Positions 58,205-64,000 of a DNA stretch of 64,000 bases are shown piece after piece. This stretch comes from Spinellus fusiger (taxonomy: Eukaryota > Mucoromycota > Mucoromycetes > Mucorales > Phycomycetaceae). Below the pieces are notes generated by a model. It was not told where the DNA came from. It worked only from the letters and a program-made list of their open reading frames with translations, and did no database searches. Numbering within the stretch: the first letter of the stretch is position 1; every line of letters starts with the position of its first letter. The position numbers were made by a program, and so were the translations under genes. The DNA is taken from NCBI GenBank assembly GCA_025094145.1, contig JALLLS010000002.1:1054001-1118000 (forward strand). Reading direction: 5' to 3'.

Positions 58205-59933
58205 AATGTAATAATTAATTCCAACGTTCTTCTGGATCTTTTTTTTTTTTGGAAGAGAGATTTTTTCATCTTTAGCTTTAACAAAAGGATGTCTTAGACA
58301 GTTCAAAGAGTAAACAAATTCTTGTCTTTATTTACTCTTTTACACTTCTTTTATACTTTTCTAATTACTACTATCTACACACCAGGAGATTTTTGGGATA
58401 TATAAGGAAATATCCTGAGAATAAAATCGTAATTTTCTTATGATTGGTTAATGTGTTTAAAAGGGCCTTTTTCGCTGTGTAAATGAACTATTTCAAACTC
58501 TACTTGTCTATTCTAGCAACGGCTATTGACTTTGCAATTAATAAGTATAGAATTAGCTGTAAAGATAAGAAATAGAACAAGAATCATCCCAAAATTACAA
58601 CTTAGTCACTACATTTATTGTTTAACATAATTTTTTTATCCTTAAGTACATTGTATTTGCAGCATGACACTGCTTAAGAAAGATATATTATAGAACACAC
58701 TGAATTAACTCTAGTGGTCATTGTCCATAAAATAGAACCAAACACAACTATATTAAGAACAGTATAGACATTCATTGACTCAATATTCATAATCACTTCA
58801 GTAACTATGTTATTGTAACAGTTATTAACAGTGGTGCTTAATGGTAACAAAGTATTGTTTCTAATACTGTCCTTTAAGCCAAAGGCAAATAGAGTGTGAA
58901 TTGTTTGACTTGTGAATTGTACGAGTAGAGGCTAGCGTATACCCCACCAGAATAGAGAAAGAAACATTATTTGTTTTGATATTCCCCTCCTTTTTTTTAT
59001 TTCCCATACTGTCCATACAACTTAACGCTCAAGTAATCGTCAAGATAAGCATATCTGATCAAGGTAATGTGCCATTATTAACAAAGAGAAACAATAGAAG
59101 GAGGTGATAGACACTACCAAGGACTATTCTAGTGATAAAAAGTTAAGCAGTGTCTTTATCTCGGCTTGAGCTCATTATATTCCACAAGACATTTATTGTA
59201 TTGTTATTAGGCAAGTAAAGACTCCTTTCAAATCAGTCTCAGGTGGTCTTCTATACTGCCTAGGGTCTTGTGATGACTATATCTATCACTACATTTAATC
59301 ACACATTCATTTATTTTATCATTAACATTTAGCACTTAGAAATTGAACAATACTATAGAGAAAAAACATTATAAATATTATTCAATTTGTCTTAATAAAA
59401 ACGGTATTCTGATATCTGCTATCTGTTATCAGCTCATACTCTACACTATATCTCGTCTATTACGCACAACACCTATTAATATCTGCCTACCTGTTTCCAG
59501 CGGTCCCTTACAGGTCTCTAGGCTATACTCCTGAGCATATTTATCTATCTCCCAAGAAAGCACAAGGCTTTCAGGGTATAGACTCTATTTCTATTATTAA
59601 ATTCACTTTTACAGTAGTTATAGTTATAATATAGTATTACATATACTATTACAATAAACAATTTTATTCATAAACAATATATTCAATTGATAATATAATT
59701 TGATATTGAGGTATCCACAAAAAGAACTAATAATTTGGATACTTGCAAACCTTTGATTTTAAACACAGATACATAAAAAGGAATTTTTATTGTGACGTAA
59801 AAGGAAGGAGTTATCACCGCTTAAAGGCCAGAAAAATCTTTGGGTGTGTATTGACAAAAGATAAACTTTTATTTTTTATTCTTCAAAAATAAAAGAGGTC
59901 TTTTTCTTTTCTTATATATAAATTATTTAAAAA
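58205..59933. other. AT-rich intergenic
   Basis: No supported gene, RNA or repeat was found. A few short frames only. Confidence 0.55.
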
Positions 59934-60519
59934 ATGACTTCAAGCAATGAAAATCAGCCAAATGTTAGCCAAGAACATGAAGATAGTTCTATCAATAGAA
60001 GAGAGCATGATATGTTTATTAGAGGTCAAATCATAGGACAACGGAAGACATGCTACTTATTAAGAGATTGTTGACGATCTTGATATCCTAAAGAGCACAG
60101 TGGGCAAGACTCTTCTATTGTATAAAAACAAAGGCATAATTCAACTTAACTTAAAATGCATACAGAAAGACCTGAAAAAGTGTCATCTACTTCAAAACTG
60201 GCCATCGTTTTGTCTATTCGCAGAAACCCTATACAAACAATTGCATATCATTTGAAAAATATGAATGATGCAGGCGTGGATATTTGCCGTAGTACATTTC
60301 TAAAATACATGAATGAACTCGGGGGGTATTTTTCATGCTCACCATCAAGAAAAACTTGTATGACACTTACTCACAAGCATAACCAATGCAAAACAGCTTG
60401 AACAATGCTTGTGTAGTGAATAGGAGATTCCAAATGAATTTATGGAAAATTTAGTGGATAGCATGCCAAAGAGGTGCTCCACTGTGATGAAGAATAAAGG
60501 ATTTGCTACAAAGTACTAA
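59934..60519 (+). mobile_element. Tc1-like element lacking its catalytic core
   Basis: The N-terminus MTSSNENQPNVSQEHEDSS and helix-turn-helix (EIVDDLDILKSTVGKTLLLY) are followed, in another frame, by the linker TERPEKVSSTSKLAIVLSIR and AGVDICRSTFLKYMNELG. After about 60395 the DDE domain is missing. About 40 nt later the sequence resumes with the Tc1 C-terminus NLVDSMPKRCSTVMKNKGFA and its stop. Frameshifts in the N-terminal part confirm it is dead. It belongs to a different Tc1 subfamily from the 13-kb and 61-kb copies. Confidence 0.7.
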
Positions 60520-61264
60520 GTGATATCTTTATAATAAAAATGTAGAAAATCATCTAAAGAACAACTGTTCCAAATTTTTTGTTATTCCATGAACCTTTTA
60601 TTATGAATATTTTTGACTGATAGATATGCCTTTATTTTTCAAAATAAAATAATTTCAAAATAAAATAGTTGATTTTTTGACTAGTAACTTATTGCTTGGG
60701 AGTGTATTTCTCTTAATGTATTATTTGATCTTTAACTTTCAACTATAAATTTTTTTTATAATAAAAATAAATAACCACAATATACAAAGGACGAGTTGTA
60801 ATTCCTCATAGTTTTCAAGATGAATTCACAAAACTGAACAACTGAATGGTATAAGGTGTAGAAATAGCATTTTGGTATTCAAAATACTTATAAGACCGAA
60901 TGATGATGATTTAATAATATTGTCTCCAAATGTAATTCCATACATTTCAATTCTATGATGTAGGAATAGTTATCAGGGAGTAGAAATAACAGTTTTCTAA
61001 TATTCTTAATAATAAATCATAACCTGGACACACATGAATAAGAAAACTCGGAATCAAACAAGCAGATTTACTATATTTGGAAGCATGGTGATAAAAGGGA
61101 AAAGAGAGACTTATTTCTATTGTATGAAACACCTTTTTCTTTATAGATATTGACAAGTCAACACAGTATTTCATATGGATATTCAGAATATTAGATTTGT
61201 AGAGAATAGGACAAGACAAAATATGGAAGATGATAGGGTATTTATTGCTTGTTTACGGCTAGAC

Positions 61265-61745
61265 TAGAGTTGGCTGTGATTGTGAGTGTGATTGAGAGGA
61301 AAAAGCCTATAGTTTATAATAGTATTAGGAACATTAAAGAGTGTAAATCATTGTTATATTTAGAGTCATGGAAAATATAAAAAAAACAAAAACAAAAAAA
61401 CAAAAACAAAGTGAATGAGAGGAGCCTCAGACACATGGAAAGGGTCATTAGAAGGGGTTCATTTGCCTCATATAATCAGCTGAAATTAGAAATGTTGGAG
61501 TTTGAGGTGGATGTATGTAGAAGCACCATGATCAGCTACTGCAATCACTTGGGGTTTGTATCTTTTTCTGTAGACCACAAGCCAGCCTTAACTAAAACAC
61601 ACACAAAGAGAAACGGCTTTGTTGGGCTAAGGAATATTTCAACTGAACAAACAACCAGTGGAGAGGTGTCATTTAGTCTGATGAGTCCAGGTACACTGTG
61701 AAAGAGAACGATGGAGGTGCCCATGTCATCAGAAAAGTTTGAGAA
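61265..61745 (+). mobile_element. Tc1/mariner transposase fragment, sister of the 13-kb copy
   Basis: A 96-codon frame (61411-61701) reads MNERSLRHMERVIRRGSFAS, EFEVDVCRSTMISYCNHLGF, DHKPALTKTHTKRNGF and the first catalytic region SGEVSFSLMSPGTL (normally W-SDESRFTV, here degraded). The upstream LAVIVSVIERKKPIVYNSI is in another frame after an AAAAAC-rich insertion. DNA alignment with 13330-13690 is obvious by eye. The catalytic C-terminal half is missing. Confidence 0.8.
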
Positions 61746-61769
61746 AGGTATGATCCTAATCATAGTGTT

Positions 61770-62007
61770 TGTTGTATCCAGAGTCAATACAGAGACATAT
61801 CTAACATAAGTAGCACCAATCAATTGTGTTAACACTGATAAGTAATTAGGATCATATGTGTAGACTCAACTACAGGAAACACATAAGTGTAACTATGGCA
61901 ATTGATTAGTATATAAAGAGTTGTATATTCCACTAAATAAAAGCATATATTCTTAGATAAAGTCCTGTAATCTATCAGTCTCTTTATTCTTTAGTTCGGA
62001 TATAACA
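61770..62007 (+). repeat. LTR-like repeat, TGTTGTATCC...GGATATAACA
   Basis: Ends are inverted repeats (10 bp, one mismatch) starting TG and ending CA. A TATATAAAGAG box lies at about 61908 and AATAAA at about 61934, the order expected of U3 and R. Most of it aligns in reverse with 31313-31454. No 5-bp target duplication is visible (GTGTT left, CTCAG right), so it may be a remnant of a larger element. Confidence 0.5.
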
Positions 62008-62229
62008 CTCAGGATTGTCCGAGTTGCTCTAAGTATCCCTCGTTGGATTTCGAATCGCCACAGGATGACGGTTATCTTTTTGGTGTCTTGGTTTCCTTGC
62101 TGACTTTATGGCCTTTTAGATGTCTATTCATAATTCTTATTTTGCCATCATCCCCACTCATTTTCATCATTTTTTCCTCATTTGAGGTTTTGTATTCTCT
62201 GTCCTTCTGTTTTCTCCCTCTTCTGCATT

Positions 62230-62362
62230 CATTTTTCACTTAATTAATTAGAGTATCTATATGTTTATCCCATTTTATTTTCAAACGATCTCACAGGGTG
62301 GCTAATATACCCAATGCGTAAATAGCAAATCACACCCAAAAATAAAAAAAATACTTTGAACT
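62230..62362 (+). mobile_element. 5'-truncated second copy of the 31.15-kb MITE
   Basis: Shares ATTTTTCACTT, TCTATATGTTTAT, CACAGGGTGGCTAA, CAATGCGTAAATAG and the end CACCCAAAAATAAAAA...ATACTTTGAACT with 31180-31309. The left inverted terminus is absent. Confidence 0.75.
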
Positions 62363-62422
62363 TTAGATCACTTAACAAAAATTTAAAATATGTGAGTGTA
62401 ATAGCTAATGTTTTGCTTTCGT

Positions 62423-62450
62423 CGCCACTTAGCTTAAACTAAGAGTGGCG
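62423..62450. other. Short hairpin (CGCCACT / AGTGGCG)
   Basis: CGCCACTTAGC and TAAGAGTGGCG can pair with a small loop and are followed by a T-rich run. Location just ahead of the LINE 5' monomers. Function unknown. Confidence 0.55.
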
Positions 62451-62508
62451 TGGTTTTTTATTTACTTTTTTTCTCATTACTTGTTGATTGGGTTTGGACA
62501 ACCTGAAA

Positions 62509-62745
62509 GATGCTTGCATCGAGTAGGTTATTTCTTCATTTGAAGTGATACCGAAGGCTCATGATACTGTCCCTTGTCTGAGAACTCTAAGTTCAAAGCA
62601 TGGAAACGGGTTCTTTCTTGTTTTGGGATGCTTGTATCTAGTAGGCTAGGAAATCTAGCTGACCGTTCATGAAAATGTCCTTCGCTTGATAGCCATTACT
62701 TTTAGCTTGAAACGTAGAAACAATCCCAGAGTGTCCAAAACCATA
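62509..62745. repeat. Two diverged tandem monomers of about 118 bp upstream of a LINE
   Basis: GATGCTTGCATCGAGTAGG at 62509 recurs as GATGCTTGTATCTAGTAGG at 62627. Later blocks (CATGA..TGTCC..., AGTTCAAAGCATGGAAAC versus AGCTTGAAACGTAGAAAC) follow in the same order. Confidence 0.6.
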
Positions 62746-63258
62746 TTCTATTTTCAGGTAATGTTATACTATCTATGTTCTTCATTGTTTTAATTAAATC
62801 TTTATTTCTTCTTAGTTTCTCTAATGTCAAACTAAGGTTTGATATAAAGAAACTAGCGAATACAGACTATAAATTGGCCGTCTCCCTCAACTCTGCTAAT
62901 GGTTTTTGGTACAGAATGCTCTGGGCTTAAGAATGCTTGTGCATTAAGCACCTCCGTTTCTATCACTGTGCTATTCAATATCTTGCAAGCTGGAGTCAAG
63001 TTGATCCACTTCATATTTAAATCAATTGAATCTAATTCAACAGATGTAACTTGCAAATTAGTATCAAATAAAACACCTATTTAATAACTCAACACCTTAA
63101 GAAGAGAAGATTATTGTGTTGAGTACTAACAATGTAAAGATATAGTTTTAGAAAAATAAACTAGAAGCTGAGAAAGCTGATGTCCTTAGGAACGATGTTT
63201 CAAAAGTTACCCTGACTGGGCAATTGTCTCCACCTCCCATGGATTCCTCTCATCAAAA

Positions 63259-63441
63259 GTGTGTTTTGATTCTGGTTCACTGAACAGCAATATTTTGATG
63301 ACAGATTTTTCAACAGTACAATCATCTTACATTCTTTTCCTTCGACTTCAACAGTTAGACATTCTTTCTTTACAAGAAACTCATGCCAATCCTCCTTCTA
63401 TTTCTCTGGATGCCCAAGCTCAAGCTCAACAAACCTTGTAG
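63259..63441 (+). mobile_element. LINE ORF2 start (apurinic endonuclease N-terminus)
   Basis: The frame reads FDSGSLNSNILMTDFSTVQ then LQQLDILSLQETHANPPSIS. The GSLN-x-N and LDILSLQETHA motifs are the first two catalytic elements (Asn and Glu) of the AP-endonuclease domain of non-LTR retrotransposons. The frame ends 10 codons later and an IS630-type arm begins at 63556, so only this stub remains. Confidence 0.75.
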
Positions 63442-63555
63442 ACTTATTATTGTGGTGTTGTTTTTTCTTCTATTTTCATCTTTATTAAAACTAAAACTAA
63501 TAATTACTTCATATCTGTTCGTTTTATTTTATAAAGGCATATCCCCCTCATATGC

Positions 63556-64000
63556 TATGATTAGAGCTAGAACGCAGAACTATTTGGGTTATTTGAAGGA
63601 TGTTCTGTATAAAAATGGGTTGAAGGGACATTGTGTTATTATGGATCATGCTTCTGTTAATAAGCCCACAACAGCCAGGAATTGCATCGATAAGAAAGGA
63701 TATAAGTGTGTGTATCTCCTCCCTGTATTCGACTTTTTTATTTATTTATTTATAAAAAGAAGAAGAAAAAAGAAAAAGAAAATCAATTGAAGAGTTTTGG
63801 TCAGAGGTTAAATTTGGTGTGAAGAAAGAAGCTTTTAACAACGAGGATACCTTTAACTCCCGGGATTATGTAAGCATGCTCAGAAGTAACTCTAAAAGGC
63901 TGTCAAGGGTAGACAAGACACTGTATTTCGTTTTTCGATTGCTGCCTGGAGACAGAAGAAAAACTTTAACTAATGGAGTAAATATTATTTTTACTATCTC
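63556..64000 (+). repeat. Inverted repeat arm B (445 bp to window edge), IS630-type transposase fragment
   Basis: Encodes the same broken transposase pieces as arm A in the opposite orientation: GLKGHCVIMDHASVNKPTTA, the simple-sequence expansion, then SIEEFWSEVKFGVKKEAFNN. Homology starts abruptly at TATGATTAGAGCTAG and runs to the last base, so its true far end is outside the window. Confidence 0.9.

Noticed and set aside
1..64000. tRNA, rRNA or riboswitch genes
   Set aside because: I scanned for GTTCGAATCC-type T-arms and other RNA landmarks by eye and found no consistent cloverleaf. A covariance search would be needed to exclude them.

Overview
This window is nuclear DNA from an early-diverging filamentous fungus, most likely Mucoromycota (Mucorales-like). 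It is AT-rich and has many short introns (about 40-90 nt, GTRNGT...YAG) and pyrimidine-rich tracts just before start codons. The protein-level resemblances, the Tc1/mariner, IS630-type, LINE and FAR1/MULE debris, and one decayed multigene-family member all point the same way. Genus-level placement is inference. All exon joins were made by eye from splice consensus, reading-frame phase and conserved protein motifs.

Layout: 1-889 (+) is the 3' end of SPT16 (FACT). 4332-5195 (+) is an Arg/Ser-rich low-complexity ORF followed by a degenerate satellite. 6.5-7.1 kb (-) may hold a spliced unknown gene. 9152-10843 (+) is a nine-exon MFS carrier of FLVCR/SLC49 type. 12.3-14.0 kb holds a LINE 3' fragment and a Tc1 relic. 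14230-15647 (-) is an ENOSF1/L-fuconate-dehydratase-like enolase-superfamily enzyme. A compact minus-strand cluster follows: neutral sphingomyelinase (16286-18137), a NuiA-like nuclease inhibitor (18240-18758), ribosomal protein uS4/RPS9 (18872-19444) and a 20-exon autoinhibited formin (19682-25012).

25-29.4 kb is AT-rich with a FAR1/MULE relic. 29436-30372 (+) is GINS subunit SLD5. About 31.1-31.5 kb is an LTR-like repeat containing a 161-bp TA-flanked MITE. 33250-34638 (-) is a KIN1/MARK-like kinase. 37-38 kb is a Tc1 relic. 38388-41096 (+) is kinetochore NDC80 (11 exons). 43.3-44.9 kb (+) is a MATH-BTB-BACK gene with a possible frameshift. 45327-47396 (+) is a mitochondrial PPR protein. 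47.8-50.3 kb (-) is a FAAH-like amidase with a 9-nt first coding exon. 53560-54102 (+) is a secreted Cys-rich, probably GPI-anchored protein.

54.3-64 kb is a transposon graveyard. It contains IS630-type transposases, two Tc1 relics (one lacking its catalytic core), an LTR-like repeat, a second MITE fragment, a LINE 5' end with upstream monomers, a dead gene with a PD-(D/E)XK-like signature, and two 445-bp inverted copies that look identical.

The live genes are mostly housekeeping: chromatin/replication (SPT16, SLD5), mitosis and polarity (NDC80, formin, kinase), translation (RPS9, PPR), lipid and metabolite handling (nSMase, amidase, FLVCR-like carrier, ENOSF1-like). No prokaryote-type operon, CRISPR or integrated defence system was seen. 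The most unusual items are the NuiA-like inhibitor beside a DNase I-fold enzyme, the MITE nested in an LTR-like repeat, the perfect inverted arms, and the dead PD-(D/E)XK-like family member.
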